Source: CAVSIS01 sp963814875
Lineage (GTDB): Bacteria; Acidobacteriota; Thermoanaerobaculia; Thermoanaerobaculales; Sulfomarinibacteraceae
Direction: 5' to 3'
Length of the DNA stretch: 64,000 nt
NCBI GenBank assembly: GCA_963814875.1
Contig: CAWFFJ010000018.1
Coordinates: 186,001 to 250,000 of the forward strand
Every line of letters starts with the position of its first letter. Positions within the stretch are counted from its first letter, which is position 1. Below, piece after piece: positions 9,209 through 18,631 of the stretch. The notes under the pieces are model-generated. The model was not told the origin of the DNA and made no database searches. It worked only from the letters and a program-made list of their open reading frames with translations. Both the position numbers and the translations under genes were made by a program.

Positions 9209-12200
9209 ATGACCATGCTCCGACGGTCGCCGACGACGGTGCTGGTGCTGCTCACCGCTGCCCTGCTCACGACGGCAGTCGCTCACGGAGAGGACTCCAA
9301 GGACCAGCCCGTCGGGCCGCACTACCGACTCGTCGGCCCCGCCGCCGGCGGCCGGGTCGCCCGCGTCGCCGGGGTCATCGGTGACCCGCTGACCTACTAC
9401 GCGGCCACGGCTGCGGGCGGCGTTTGGAAGTCGGTCGACGGCGGCCTCGAATGGAAGCCGATCTTCGACGACCAGCCCGTGTCCTCGATCGGATCGGTCG
9501 CCGTCTCCCCCTCGGACGAGAACGTGGTCTGGGTCGGCTCCGGCGAGGCCAACATCCGTGGCAACGTCGCCGAGGGTAATGGTATCTACCGCTCGACCGA
9601 CGGCGGCGAGACATGGCACCACGTGTGGACGGGCGAGGGGCAGATCGGTGCGCTCGCCATCGACCCGCGCGACCCGGACACCGCTTTCGCGGCCGTTCTC
9701 GGCAGCCCGTTCGGCCCCGGTTCCGATCGTGGCGTTTACCGTACCGTCGACGGCGGCGTCTCGTGGACCAAGGTTCTCTTTGTCGATAACGACACCGGCG
9801 CCTCCGACGTGTGCCTCGATCCCTCGAACCCGCGGATCGTCTTCGCCGGGATGTGGCAGGCCCGACGTACCCCGTGGTCGCTGACATCGGGCGGACCGGG
9901 CAGCGGCCTCTACCTCTCCCGCGACGGCGGCGACACCTGGAAGCGTCTCTACGGCAAGGGCCTGCCCGACGGCATCTGGGGCAAGATCGGCGTCCGCGTC
10001 GCGCCGAGCGACCCGGAGCGGGTCTACGCTCTGATCGAGGCGGAGGAGGGTGGTCTGTTCCGCTCCGACGACGGCGGCGGCACGTTCACCCGGGTCAACG
10101 CCTCCCGCGGGCTCCGCCAGCGGGCCTGGTACTACTCCACCCTGACCATCGACCCGACCCACGCGGACTCGGTGTGGTTCCCTCAAGTGTCGATGCTCAA
10201 GTCGATCGACGGCGGCGCCAGCATCCGATCGGTGAAGGGCGGGGGCTGGGACTACCACGACGTGTGGATCGACCCGGCAGACCCCCGGCGAATGATCGTC
10301 GGCAGCGATGCGGGCATCTCGGTGTCGCGCGACGGGGGCAGGACCTGGACCCGCCCGCCGGTACCGATTGCGCAGTTCTACCATCTGTCCGTCGACACCC
10401 GCACGCCGTACCGCGTGCTCGGCAGCCTCCAGGACTGGGGCACGGTCTCGGGCCCGAGCAACAGTCTCCACGCCGACGGCATCTTCCGCACCGACTGGTA
10501 CCCGGTCGGGGGCGGTGAAGCCGGGTGGGTGGTCGCGGACCCCGCCGATCCCGACATCGTCTGGGCCGGCGAGTACGGCGGCTACCTGTCCCGCTGGGAC
10601 CGTCGCACGTCAACTGCGGCTAGCGTCGGCATCCTGCCCGACAACCCGTCGGGCCACCCGGCGTCCGACCTCAAGTACCGCTTCCAGTGGACGGCGCCGA
10701 TCGTGGTCTCGCCCCACGACCACAGGGTCGTCTATCACGCCGCCAACGTGCTCTTCCGGACCCAAGACGGCGGCCAGCACTGGACGGCCATCAGCCCGGA
10801 TCTGACCCGCAACGATCCGACCAAGCAGGCATGGTCCGGCGGCCCCATCACCGGCGACATCACCGGTGTCGAGACCTACGACACGATCTTCGCTGTCGCG
10901 GAGTCCCCGGTCGAAGCCGGCGTGATCTGGGCCGGCAGCGACGACGGTCTGGTCCACGTCACACGGGACGGGGGCGCGGCGTGGACCGACGTCACTCCGC
11001 CCGGCCTCCCCGACTGGGGGACGGTGGAGTGCATCGAAGCCTCGCGATGGGACGCCGGGACCGCCTACGTTGTGGTCAACGCCCATCGGCTCGACGACGA
11101 GCGGCCGTTCCTGTGGAAAACCACCGACTACGGCCACTCGTGGAGCGTGCGGAGCGCGGGCCTGGACCCCGAGACTGCCCTCCACGTGGTCCGCGAGGAC
11201 GCGCGGCTGCGAGGCATGCTCTACCTCGGCACGGAGCGCGGCGTCATGGTCTCCCGTGACGACGGCGGAACCTGGCAGTCGCTCTGCCTCAACATGCCCA
11301 CGGTCTCGGTGGTCGATCTCGCGATCGCAGGCGACGACCTGGTGGTCGGCACGCTCGGACGCTCGGCGTGGATCCTCGACGACCTGACTCCGATTCGTGA
11401 GCAGTCCCCGTCGACTGCCGCCGAGCCGGTCCACCTGTTTCCTCCGACATCCGCGGTGCGCTGGCGCACGGCGCCTGCTCCCAGCGACCAGAGCGCAGGT
11501 GCCGGCGACAACCCGCCCCGGGGAGCCGTTCTGACGTACTCTCTGGCAGCAAAGCCGGAGGGTGAGATCTCGCTCGAGGTGCTCGACGCGGCAGGAACCC
11601 TTGTACGCCGTCTGTCGAGCGTCCTGCGGCCGACGTACACCGCCCCCGACCACCCGAACTGGGACCCTGATAGCTCCCCACCGAAGCCAGAGCTCTCGAC
11701 CGAGCCCGGGCTCAACCGTGTCGCGTGGGACCTCGCCTACCAGGGACCGCGCTGGGTCGTGGGAACCCGCATGGAAGGCAGCGCGCCGCCAGCCGGCCCG
11801 TTGGTTCCGCCCGGTGACTACACCCTTCGGCTCACTGTCGACGACCACACTGTCGTCCGGCCCCTGCGGGTCGAGCCCGACCCCCGGTCCGACCTCGCGC
11901 CGGAGGACCTGCAGGCCGGCGTCGTCTTCGCCCTGAAGATCAGTGACCGCCTGACCGCGATCGCCGACATGGTCGCCACGACCCGCGACCTCCGAGCCCA
12001 GCTGACTGCCATCAACAAACGGTTGACAGGAGATCCGGACCAGGCCGACCTCGTCGCCTCGAGTAGAGACCTCGTGGCACGCCTTGACGCGATCGAGGGG
12101 ACAGTCCATAACCCCGATGCCGACGTCGACTACGACATCCTCGCCGGTCGCCACGGCGGCGTGCGCCTGTACTCGCGGCTCAACTCCCTTTTCGACGCCG

Positions 12201-12415
12201 CCAAGGGCCACGACGGAACCCCGACTCAGGGCATGCTGGAGGTCGATGCCGACCTCACCAGCGAGATGGACGCGCAGACTGCGGCGCTCGACGAGCTCGT
12301 TTCGCGCGAGCTCACCCGTTTCAACACGATGGCCCGCGATCGGGGCCTTCCCTACGTCGCCCGAGGCAACGGAGGGGCCACGACGACGGTCGGCGAGACC
12401 GCATCAGCCAAGTAG
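9209..12415 (+). CDS. Secreted Asp-box (sortilin/VPS10-like) beta-propeller protein
   Basis: 1068 residues. A signal peptide (VLVLLTAALLTTAVAHG) precedes about 700 residues with at least ten Asp-boxes of the form S/T-x-D-G-G-x-x-W, for example STDGGETWHH, TVDGGVSWTK, SRDGGDTWKR, TQDGGQHWTA and SRDDGGTWQS. These mark beta-propeller folds like VPS10/sortilin and Xgh74-type glycosidases. A beta-rich linker and a helical C-terminal region (about 900-1040) follow. Such proteins are often annotated as glycosyl hydrolases, but no catalytic Asp pair can be assigned here, so peptide or protein binding is equally possible. The start has gagggaggac upstream. It is the longest gene before the first tricorn protease and fits the secreted-protein theme. 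Confidence 0.88.
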   Translation: MTMLRRSPTTVLVLLTAALLTTAVAHGEDSKDQPVGPHYRLVGPAAGGRVARVAGVIGDPLTYYAATAAGGVWKSVDGGLEWKPIFDDQPVSSIGSVAVSPSDENVVWVGSGEANIRGNVAEGNGIYRSTDGGETWHHVWTGEGQIGALAIDPRDPDTAFAAVLGSPFGPGSDRGVYRTVDGGVSWTKVLFVDNDTGASDVCLDPSNPRIVFAGMWQARRTPWSLTSGGPGSGLYLSRDGGDTWKRLYGKGLPDGIWGKIGVRVAPSDPERVYALIEAEEGGLFRSDDGGGTFTRVNASRGLRQRAWYYSTLTIDPTHADSVWFPQVSMLKSIDGGASIRSVKGGGWDYHDVWIDPADPRRMIVGSDAGISVSRDGGRTWTRPPVPIAQFYHLSVDTRTPYRVLGSLQDWGTVSGPSNSLHADGIFRTDWYPVGGGEAGWVVADPADPDIVWAGEYGGYLSRWDRRTSTAASVGILPDNPSGHPASDLKYRFQWTAPIVVSPHDHRVVYHAANVLFRTQDGGQHWTAISPDLTRNDPTKQAWSGGPITGDITGVETYDTIFAVAESPVEAGVIWAGSDDGLVHVTRDGGAAWTDVTPPGLPDWGTVECIEASRWDAGTAYVVVNAHRLDDERPFLWKTTDYGHSWSVRSAGLDPETALHVVREDARLRGMLYLGTERGVMVSRDDGGTWQSLCLNMPTVSVVDLAIAGDDLVVGTLGRSAWILDDLTPIREQSPSTAAEPVHLFPPTSAVRWRTAPAPSDQSAGAGDNPPRGAVLTYSLAAKPEGEISLEVLDAAGTLVRRLSSVLRPTYTAPDHPNWDPDSSPPKPELSTEPGLNRVAWDLAYQGPRWVVGTRMEGSAPPAGPLVPPGDYTLRLTVDDHTVVRPLRVEPDPRSDLAPEDLQAGVVFALKISDRLTAIADMVATTRDLRAQLTAINKRLTGDPDQADLVASSRDLVARLDAIEGTVHNPDADVDYDILAGRHGGVRLYSRLNSLFDAAKGHDGTPTQGMLEVDADLTSEMDAQTAALDELVSRELTRFNTMARDRGLPYVARGNGGATTTVGETASAK

Positions 12416-12512
12416 AGCGACTCGGCGAGGGCCGACCGATCACGCGGACGCGCTCAGGCGCGCGTTGAGCTCTTTCTGCTACCGAGGCAATACGAGCAGA
12501 TCGCGACGTTTC

Positions 12513-12704
12513 TCACAGGCACAGCACGTCGTCCAGCGTGAGAGCCGGCACTGTGCAGCGCGGGCTCTTGGCCCGAAACGAAACTCTCAGCCGTTCGCCC
12601 GTCCCCAGTTCGACCTCCTGCGTGGGAATCTCGATCCACTTTCTTGCAGGGAAGATCCGGGCTCGACGCGGGCCTGGAGCAGTGCAGCGGTCGTTGAAGA
12701 TCAT
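12513..12704 (-). CDS. Possible small protein of unknown function
   Basis: 63 residues, unrecognised. It begins MIFNDRCTAPGPRRARIF and continues through EVELGTGERLRVSFRAKS. Composition is mixed and protein-like, with three Cys. The ATG has GGGGAGG four bases upstream. The gene lies divergent to the 140-residue gene across a 129-base gap. Support is the ribosome site, reasonable composition and the lack of any other gene in this 420-base stretch. Confidence 0.4.
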   Translation of the reverse strand: MIFNDRCTAPGPRRARIFPARKWIEIPTQEVELGTGERLRVSFRAKSPRCTVPALTLDDVLCL

Positions 12705-12762
12705 CCGCCCTCCCCAAATGCTCCACAGCAGGTGACATGCCAGGCGGAGAGAGGGAGGCCGG

Positions 12763-12791
12763 TTGACTTTATGCCTCATGTACACTACATT
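12763..12791 (+). promoter_or_regulatory. Strong candidate sigma-70-type promoter
   Basis: TTGACT, a 17-base spacer and TACATT form one of the best consensus matches in the window. The -10 element ends 43 bases before the ATG of the 140-residue protein, leaving a short leader that contains aaaggag. Confidence 0.6.
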
Positions 12792-12833
12792 CGAATCGGG
12801 ATCCGACGTGATCCGGACGAAAGGAGCCAAGCC

Positions 12834-13256
12834 ATGACCGCCGCAGACACTCACGAGACACCCACGACGCGGGCCGCGGCGTGCAGCGGGCTCCCCCACG
12901 ATCACAGCGCCTGGCCAGTCCCTGCTCAAGCGGCATACCTGGATCTCCTCCGACAGCTCGACCGGGCGTCCCGCGACCAGGCTCTGTCCGCTCTCAACAA
13001 CCAGTGGATCGCCGACAGAGCGGTCCGCCAAGCTTGGGAGGGCACGCAGGCGTTTCCTTCGCTGCCCCCGTGGCCCTCGGTCGAAGACCGGGGTCCTCTC
13101 CCACTCGAGCTGCGGCGCTGGCCCGCCGCCTGGCGCTATCGGGTGGCTGATCTCGAGAGATCCGGCCGCTCGCGCGAGACAGCGATCGGCATCGCACGCG
13201 CAGAGCACACGCGCCATAGCTCCGAGCAGGCGGCGCAGAGCAGGCGGGCCGCCTGA
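12834..13256 (+). CDS. Hypothetical protein, 140 aa
   Basis: Unrecognised soluble protein without signal or membrane segment. It has a hydrophilic N-terminus, a helical middle (AYLDLLRQLDRASRDQALSA), a Trp/Pro-rich section (FPSLPPWPSVEDRG) and an Arg-rich helical C-terminus. It may bind DNA or a partner protein, but no motif supports this. It has its own good promoter and an aaaggag ribosome site. A much longer in-frame upstream extension runs through the Asp-box gene in another frame and is rejected. Confidence 0.65.
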   Translation: MTAADTHETPTTRAAACSGLPHDHSAWPVPAQAAYLDLLRQLDRASRDQALSALNNQWIADRAVRQAWEGTQAFPSLPPWPSVEDRGPLPLELRRWPAAWRYRVADLERSGRSRETAIGIARAEHTRHSSEQAAQSRRAA

Positions 13257-13397
13257 AGCCGCGATTTGTCGCTGGACACTGCTGAGAAACCTCTCTCGCG
13301 CGGGGCGATGCCATCGAACCGCGGGGCACTTTTTCCGTACAATCCGTGGGTGCGCCTCGTGCGCGTTTCTCGCAGTCTTCCGGAAGAAGGAGTGTTC

Positions 13398-16300
13398 ATG
13401 AGAGTCATCCCGAGAATCTCAGCCATCATCGCCGTGGCAGCGATGCTCGCGACCGCGAGCTTCGTGAGCGCTGGCGAACCCGCTCTCTGGCTGCGCTACC
13501 CGACCATCTCACCAGACGGCCAAGCCATCGTGTTTGAGTATCGCGGCGACCTCTGGAAGGTCTCGTCGTCCGGGGGACTCGCGACGCCGTTGACCGTTCA
13601 CGAGGCCTACGACTTCATGCCGGTGTGGTCCCCCGACGGCAGCCACATTGCCTTCGCTTCGGACCGCGCGGGGAACTTCGACATCTACGTCATGCCCGCC
13701 ATGGGCGGCACCGCGACCCGTCTCACCTTTCACTCCGCCAATGATTTCCCGACCAGCTTCACACCCGACGGAACGGCCGTGCTGTTCAGCTCGGGACGAC
13801 TCGACGCCGTGACCAACGTCCAGTTTCCCCATCGGCGCGCCCAACCCGAGCTCTACCGGGTCGACCTCGATGGCGGCATGCCGACCCAGGTGCTCACGAC
13901 GCCGGCGTTGTACGCAGTCTGGGACCGGACCGGTCGCCGCCTCGCGTACTCCGACAACAAGGGTCTCGAGATGGAGTGGCGGAAGCACGACAACTCCTCG
14001 TTCGCCCGCGACGTGTGGATCTACGAAGCCGAATCCGGCCGCCACACTCGCCTCACCCAGCCTGGCGCCGACGACCGCCAGCCGGTCTGGAGCCCGGACG
14101 AACGCTCGTTGTTCTATCTCTCGGAGCGTAGCGGGAGCTTTAACGTGTGGCGGCTCGACCTCGATGACACTTCGCAGCCGGAGCAGCTCACGAACCACAC
14201 CACCCATCCGGTGCGCTTCCTCTCCGCGTCCCGAAACGGCGACCTCTGCTACACCTGGGACGGGGAGATCTGGGTCCGGTCATCCGGCAAAGCAGACAGC
14301 CGCAAGCTCAACATCGAGGTTGCGACCGACCGTCGCCATGGCGGCGTGGAGTGGACCGACGTCGGACGGGACCTCAGTGAGTTCGACGTCTCGCCCGATG
14401 GAACCCAAATCGCCTTCATCGCTCGCGGCGAGGTCTTCGTGACCTCGACCGACTTCGACACCACCCGCCGCGTCACCAATACTCCCGAGCAGGAACGGAC
14501 GGTGAGCTTCAGTCCCGATGGACGCAGCCTGGTCTACGCGTCTGAGCGCGGCGGCAGCTGGAACCTCTACCGCAGCGACCTGAGCGATCCCGACGAACCG
14601 GCCTTCTTCAACGCGACGGCCGTCTCCGAGCACCCCGTGCTTGTGGCCGCCGCAGAGGCCTTCCAGCCGCACTTCTCTCCGGACGGCAAGGAGATCGCCT
14701 ACCTCGAGAACCGCACCACTCTCAAGGTGATGAACGTCGCCACCGGCACCAGCCGCACGGTGCTTTCCGGCGACCTCAATTACTCCTACGAAGACGGCGA
14801 CCAGTGGTACGAATGGTCTCCGGACGGTCGCTGGTTCCTGGTTCAGTACTTGAGCCCCAAAAGGTGGTCCTCAGAGGCAGGCATGGTGCCCGCGTCAGGC
14901 GAGGGTGAGGTGACCAACCTCACCAAGAGCGGCTATGAGGACAGCTTCCCCCGATGGAACTCAGACGGGACCATGATGTACTGGGCGACCGATCGCAACG
15001 GGATGCGGCGCCAGTCAGGATGGGGCTCCGAGGACGACATCTACGCCATGTTCTTCACCCGGGACGCGTGGGATAGATTCCGCCTCACGGAGGTCGAGCT
15101 CGGCCAGCGCAAGGAGCGTGAGGACAAGGCCAAGAAGGCGGAGAAGCAGGAGGACAAAGGCAACGGCGAGAAGGCGGAAGCGAAGGCTCCCGAACTCGCC
15201 AAACCGGTCGACATCCTCCTCGACGGGCTCGAGGATCGCACCGCGCGGCTGACGCGCGCCTCGGCCAGCCTCGCCGACTTTCGCCTCACACCCGACGGAG
15301 AGACCCTGCTCTACCTCGCACGCTTCGACAAGGGTTTCGACCTGTGGAGTGCGACCCCCCGGAAGGAGGAGGTCAAGCTCCTCGCCAAGCTCGACGCGGA
15401 GCACGTCAACGGGCTCGTCATCGACCGCGAGGGCAAGAAGGCGTTCCTCCTCGCGGATGGCCGGCTCACCACGGTCGAGATCGACTCGGGCAAGGTCAAG
15501 CCGGTCTCGATCGAGGCCAAGATGGAGCTCAATGGGGACGCCGAGCGGGCCTACATCTTCGAGCACGCCTGGCGTCAGACCAAGGAGAAATTCCTGTTCG
15601 AGAACATGAACGGCATCGATTGGGACCTGTACAAGCGGTCCTACGAGCGGTTTCTCCCCCACATCGAGAGCAATCGCGACCTCGCCGAGCTGATCTCGGA
15701 GATGCAGGGCGAGCTCAATGCGTCGCACACGGGGTGCTACTACCGGCCGAAACCGGAGGGAGCCGAGGAGACTGCGGCCCTGGCCTTCTTCCCGGACCTC
15801 GACTACACCGGGGCGGGAGTGAACGTCGCGGAGGTCATCGAAGGCAGTCCGCTCGCGACTGCTGGCAGCAGGATCGTTCCCGGCGTCGTCATCGAGGAGA
15901 TTGAGGGACAGCCCATAGCGGCCGGTCAGAACTGGTACCCGATGCTCGACCACGCGGCCGGGAGGCTGACCCGCCTGTCTCTGCTCGATCCGAAGACCAA
16001 CCAGCGATGGCACGAGACCGTGAAGCCGATCACCCAGAACGAGGAGTCGGAGCTGCTCTACCAGCGGTGGGTGCGGACCCGACGTGCCGAGGTCGACCGC
16101 CTGTCCAACGGGCGACTCGGCTATGCCCACATTCGATCGATGAACGATCGCTCCTACCGTGAGATCTTCGAGGACGTGTTCGGGCGGGCTGTCGAGAAGG
16201 ATGGCATCGTCCTCGACACTCGCTTCAACAACGGCGGCAACCTGGTCGAGGCCCTCACGGTGTTCCTCACCGGCAAGGTCTACGCACGTAACGTCCCGCG

Positions 16301-16673
16301 GGGCCGCCAGATCGGGGTTGAACCCTCGCTGCGCTGGACCAAGCCGTCGATCGTCGTCATGAACGAGGGCAACTACTCCGACGCCCACTGCTTCCCCGCC
16401 GCGTACACCGCGCTCGGCATCGGTGAAACCGTCGGGATGCAGGTGCCCGGGACCTGCACCTCGGTGTGGTGGGAGCGGCAACAGGATCGGACGCTGACCT
16501 TCGGGATCCCGGAGGTCGGTTTGGTCGACAACGACGGCGACTTCCTCGAGAACAAGCACCTCGACCCGGTCCACACTGTCGACAACGATCCTGCACTGGA
16601 GGCCAAGGGACAGGACCAAGAGCTCGAGACCGCGGTCGGCGTCCTGCTCGCGAAGCTCGACCCTGCCAAGTAG
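13398..16673 (+). CDS. Tricorn-type S41 protease (paralog 1), secreted
   Basis: 1091 residues. Signal peptide (IIAVAAMLATASFVSAG), then six- and seven-bladed beta-propeller repeats (WSPDGSHIAFASDRAGNFDIY type, about 30-560). A Lys/Glu/Ala-rich linker lies near 575-605, followed by the C1, PDZ and C2 protease parts. Tricorn degrades peptides delivered through its propellers. The catalytic His is probably in GELNASHTG and the nucleophile is Ser994 in NEGNYSDAHCFP; LDTRFNNGGN is the S41 oxyanion block. The ATG follows gaagaaggag. A TACAAT hexamer at 13338 may be the -10. The export signal sets it apart from the cytosolic archaeal enzyme. A second paralog lies 14 kb away on the other strand. Confidence 0.93.
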   Translation: MRVIPRISAIIAVAAMLATASFVSAGEPALWLRYPTISPDGQAIVFEYRGDLWKVSSSGGLATPLTVHEAYDFMPVWSPDGSHIAFASDRAGNFDIYVMPAMGGTATRLTFHSANDFPTSFTPDGTAVLFSSGRLDAVTNVQFPHRRAQPELYRVDLDGGMPTQVLTTPALYAVWDRTGRRLAYSDNKGLEMEWRKHDNSSFARDVWIYEAESGRHTRLTQPGADDRQPVWSPDERSLFYLSERSGSFNVWRLDLDDTSQPEQLTNHTTHPVRFLSASRNGDLCYTWDGEIWVRSSGKADSRKLNIEVATDRRHGGVEWTDVGRDLSEFDVSPDGTQIAFIARGEVFVTSTDFDTTRRVTNTPEQERTVSFSPDGRSLVYASERGGSWNLYRSDLSDPDEPAFFNATAVSEHPVLVAAAEAFQPHFSPDGKEIAYLENRTTLKVMNVATGTSRTVLSGDLNYSYEDGDQWYEWSPDGRWFLVQYLSPKRWSSEAGMVPASGEGEVTNLTKSGYEDSFPRWNSDGTMMYWATDRNGMRRQSGWGSEDDIYAMFFTRDAWDRFRLTEVELGQRKEREDKAKKAEKQEDKGNGEKAEAKAPELAKPVDILLDGLEDRTARLTRASASLADFRLTPDGETLLYLARFDKGFDLWSATPRKEEVKLLAKLDAEHVNGLVIDREGKKAFLLADGRLTTVEIDSGKVKPVSIEAKMELNGDAERAYIFEHAWRQTKEKFLFENMNGIDWDLYKRSYERFLPHIESNRDLAELISEMQGELNASHTGCYYRPKPEGAEETAALAFFPDLDYTGAGVNVAEVIEGSPLATAGSRIVPGVVIEEIEGQPIAAGQNWYPMLDHAAGRLTRLSLLDPKTNQRWHETVKPITQNEESELLYQRWVRTRRAEVDRLSNGRLGYAHIRSMNDRSYREIFEDVFGRAVEKDGIVLDTRFNNGGNLVEALTVFLTGKVYARNVPRGRQIGVEPSLRWTKPSIVVMNEGNYSDAHCFPAAYTALGIGETVGMQVPGTCTSVWWERQQDRTLTFGIPEVGLVDNDGDFLENKHLDPVHTVDNDPALEAKGQDQELETAVGVLLAKLDPAK

Positions 16674-16693
16674 TCGCGATCGGCGCGATACAC

Positions 16694-16718
16694 GGGGGCG
16701 GGGCGATCCGCCCCCTTT
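16694..16718 (+). terminator. Rho-independent terminator after tricorn gene 1
   Basis: Arms GGGGGCGG and CCGCCCCC are fully complementary with a 6-base loop, followed by TTTCC. It lies 20 bases after the tricorn stop. Confidence 0.65.
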
Positions 16719-16956
16719 CCCACACCTGCGAGCCCGCAGGTCTCACCAGATCCCTACTGCGGCCACGGGTACACCAACCCTCGCGGGCTCTCTCGCAACT
16801 CGACACCTGCGACGTGCTCGGGACACGCCTCGCTCTCTCGTCACTCGATAGCTCCCACACTGACAGGCCTCTCGGCGCCCTCGCGACACGACCTGGCGAG
16901 ACATGCAGGCGAGAAAACAAGCTCCCCGAGATCAGCCGCTGCGACCCTTGACCGGG

Positions 16957-17688
16957 CTACTTCAGACGCGTCCCACAGCCGCGCAGGGTCTTGCCGGCGT
17001 GCTCGATGACGACTGCGATAGAGAACGTCTCGCCGCTCATGTCGTCTCGGCAGGGCTCGTCCTTCAGCGTCGCGACGAACGGCACTCCGTCAAGCTCCGC
17101 ACGGTAGACCGTCGCGCCAGAAGCAGGCTCGGTGTCAGGCGATCCCACCGCGAGCTCGACGCGACTCTTGCCGAGGTCAGTGGTCCAGACCAGTCTCTCG
17201 CTGTGGACCTCGAGCGTCCAGCCCGGCTCGTTTCCAGAAGCCAGCACGAGCGCTCCCGCGGTCTTCGCTCCAACAAGCTGGCTCTGCTGCGAGTTTTCGT
17301 TGCACTGGATGCGGCGGCCGTCGAACCACAGACTCGCTTCGGCGCCCTGGCCCCAGAATGTCACGCCGCGGTTCGAGTACTTGGCACCCGACGCAGCCTC
17401 TTCTCGGGCGAGACGAACGTATCGTCCAGGAAGAGAAACGAGAATGTCTTTCCCGTCGCGCAGGACCTCTGTGACCAGGGTGCTTCCGTCGCTGCAGTCG
17501 TAGACCACGACGTGGCGCAATGGAGCCGCCTGCGTCTCGGCCGGCGTCCGGGCAGCACCCGGCCCGGCGGTTCCTTCGATCCCGGGGGCAGTCGCAGGAC
17601 CGACCGGCCCCGGCTCGGGGGTCCGACGCCCGCAGCCGCCAAGAAACAGCACGGCCACGAACAGGCTGACGATGACTCCGGCACGCAT
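16957..17688 (-). CDS. Lipoprotein: MliC-like lysozyme inhibitor fused to COG3650-like domain
   Basis: 243 residues. The signal ends in a good lipobox (LFLGGC), implying an outer- or inner-membrane lipoprotein. Residues about 60-140 resemble MliC (YDCSDGSTL at the start, DGRRIQC at the end, the two Cys likely disulphide-bonded), a family that inhibits C-type lysozyme. Residues about 150-243 (GNEPGWTLEV, ending in RGCGTRL) resemble COG3650, a domain of unknown role often linked to MliC-type proteins. The start was set at the Met before the lipoprotein signal, not 69 bases further upstream. It probably protects peptidoglycan. It lies downstream of the Spy gene but a hairpin separates them. Confidence 0.82.
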   Translation of the reverse strand: MRAGVIVSLFVAVLFLGGCGRRTPEPGPVGPATAPGIEGTAGPGAARTPAETQAAPLRHVVVYDCSDGSTLVTEVLRDGKDILVSLPGRYVRLAREEAASGAKYSNRGVTFWGQGAEASLWFDGRRIQCNENSQQSQLVGAKTAGALVLASGNEPGWTLEVHSERLVWTTDLGKSRVELAVGSPDTEPASGATVYRAELDGVPFVATLKDEPCRDDMSGETFSIAVVIEHAGKTLRGCGTRLK

Positions 17689-17852
17689 GATGTTCTCGTC
17701 CCTTCGCGACGGCGACTCGCCCGTCGAGTACCAGCAAAAGGTACCATGCCTCGGCACCGCCCAACCCTGCGCTGTGCTCTCGTCGCTGCCTGGGAGATGG
17801 CGATGTCAGTACCCCGGAAGTTCCCACTTCTCGGCCGCCAGCCGAGACGGCG

Positions 17853-17890
17853 AAAAGACGACGCCCCTCGGGCCGAGCTCCGAGGGGCGT
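17853..17890 (-). terminator. Terminator after the Spy-like gene
   Basis: Perfect 11-bp arms (ACGCCCCTCGG / CCGAGGGGCGT) with an 8-base loop. In minus-strand reading the stem is followed by CGTCTTTTCG. The opposite side is also T-rich, so the hairpin could work in both directions. Confidence 0.7.
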
Positions 17891-17930
17891 TTCTCGTTTT
17901 CTTCGTCCAACTACGCTGCGGCGCTCGAGA

Positions 17931-18473
17931 TCAGCTGCTCGACCGCCGTCCCTGGGCCCGGCCGCGGTGCATGCCCGCGCCGCGCTGCCCGCGGTCGCCT
18001 GCACACATACCGCGCACCTCTTTGAACTGCTGGTACTTGGTCTGCTGCTCCGCGGTCAGGAGAGCGATGAAGGAAGCCTGGTTGGCGTCCCGCGCAGCGC
18101 GCACCTGATCACCCAGAGCGTGAGCCTGGACCATCAACTGCCCAACCGCACAGGCGTCCGTCCCGCCGCTCGTCAGAGCCGCCTGGATCTGCTCATGCAG
18201 GGCCACGCGCTGCGCGCGGATCGGCTCGAGCGTGGTGTGGAGCTGATCGCGCAGGTTCTGCCATGCTGTCGCCTGCTCATCGGTCAGGTCGAGGTAGTCG
18301 ATCAGGCAGCGCCCGTCGCGCGTTCCGATGCCCATCCCGGGCCCCCCTAGGCCCTGAGGACCGTCCCCTGAGCCGAATCCCGGGCCCGGACCACGGCCCG
18401 GTCCCTGTGCGGAGGCAGCGGCGGCGATCAGCAGCAGGGCGGCTGCAAACATCGAGGTCAGGTTGCGTGTCAT
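17931..18473 (-). CDS. Spy/CpxP-like LTXXQ periplasmic protein
   Basis: 180 residues. Signal peptide (FAAALLLIAAAASAQG), a Gly/Pro-rich stretch, then a helical core with two LTxxQ-type motifs (DLTDEQATAWQNL and LLTAEQQTKYQQF) and a basic Arg/Gly tail. In enterobacteria Spy and CpxP are periplasmic chaperone or sensor proteins made under envelope stress, and CpxP damps the CpxA kinase. It lies directly downstream of an OmpR-type response regulator and its kinase on the same strand, which fits a Cpx-like unit. A gap of 158 bases allows its own promoter. AAGGAG precedes the ATG. Confidence 0.88.
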   Translation of the reverse strand: MTRNLTSMFAAALLLIAAAASAQGPGRGPGPGFGSGDGPQGLGGPGMGIGTRDGRCLIDYLDLTDEQATAWQNLRDQLHTTLEPIRAQRVALHEQIQAALTSGGTDACAVGQLMVQAHALGDQVRAARDANQASFIALLTAEQQTKYQQFKEVRGMCAGDRGQRGAGMHRGRAQGRRSSS

Positions 18474-18546
18474 GTCTTGTACTCCTTTCGCTCCTTAAGG
18501 TAATCCAGGCCCAAGCGCGAGTCTGCCGGTGGAACGCAAAGAGCTT

Positions 18547-18560
18547 GTGACAAATGTAAA
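18547..18560. promoter_or_regulatory. Possible response-regulator binding site
   Basis: GTGACAAATGTAAA upstream of the Spy-like gene resembles the paired GTAAA half-sites of CpxR boxes, with one degenerate half and a 4-base gap instead of 5. The sequence resemblance is weak, but the position is sensible. Confidence 0.25.
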
Positions 18561-18631
18561 GGCTGAGCGGTCAGCGTCACCATCGACAACCAGGCCGTGG
18601 CCACGGCGGGTGGGTTGCAGGGGGAGATCGC

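Noticed and set aside
10610..12211. Long antisense open frames, here 533 codons opposite the Asp-box gene; also opposite tricorn 1, the OPT gene, sucC, addA and addB
   Set aside because: GC-rich DNA with G/C third positions produces long stop-free frames. Their translations are Arg/Gly/Asp/His-rich without domains, while the opposite strand encodes clear families.
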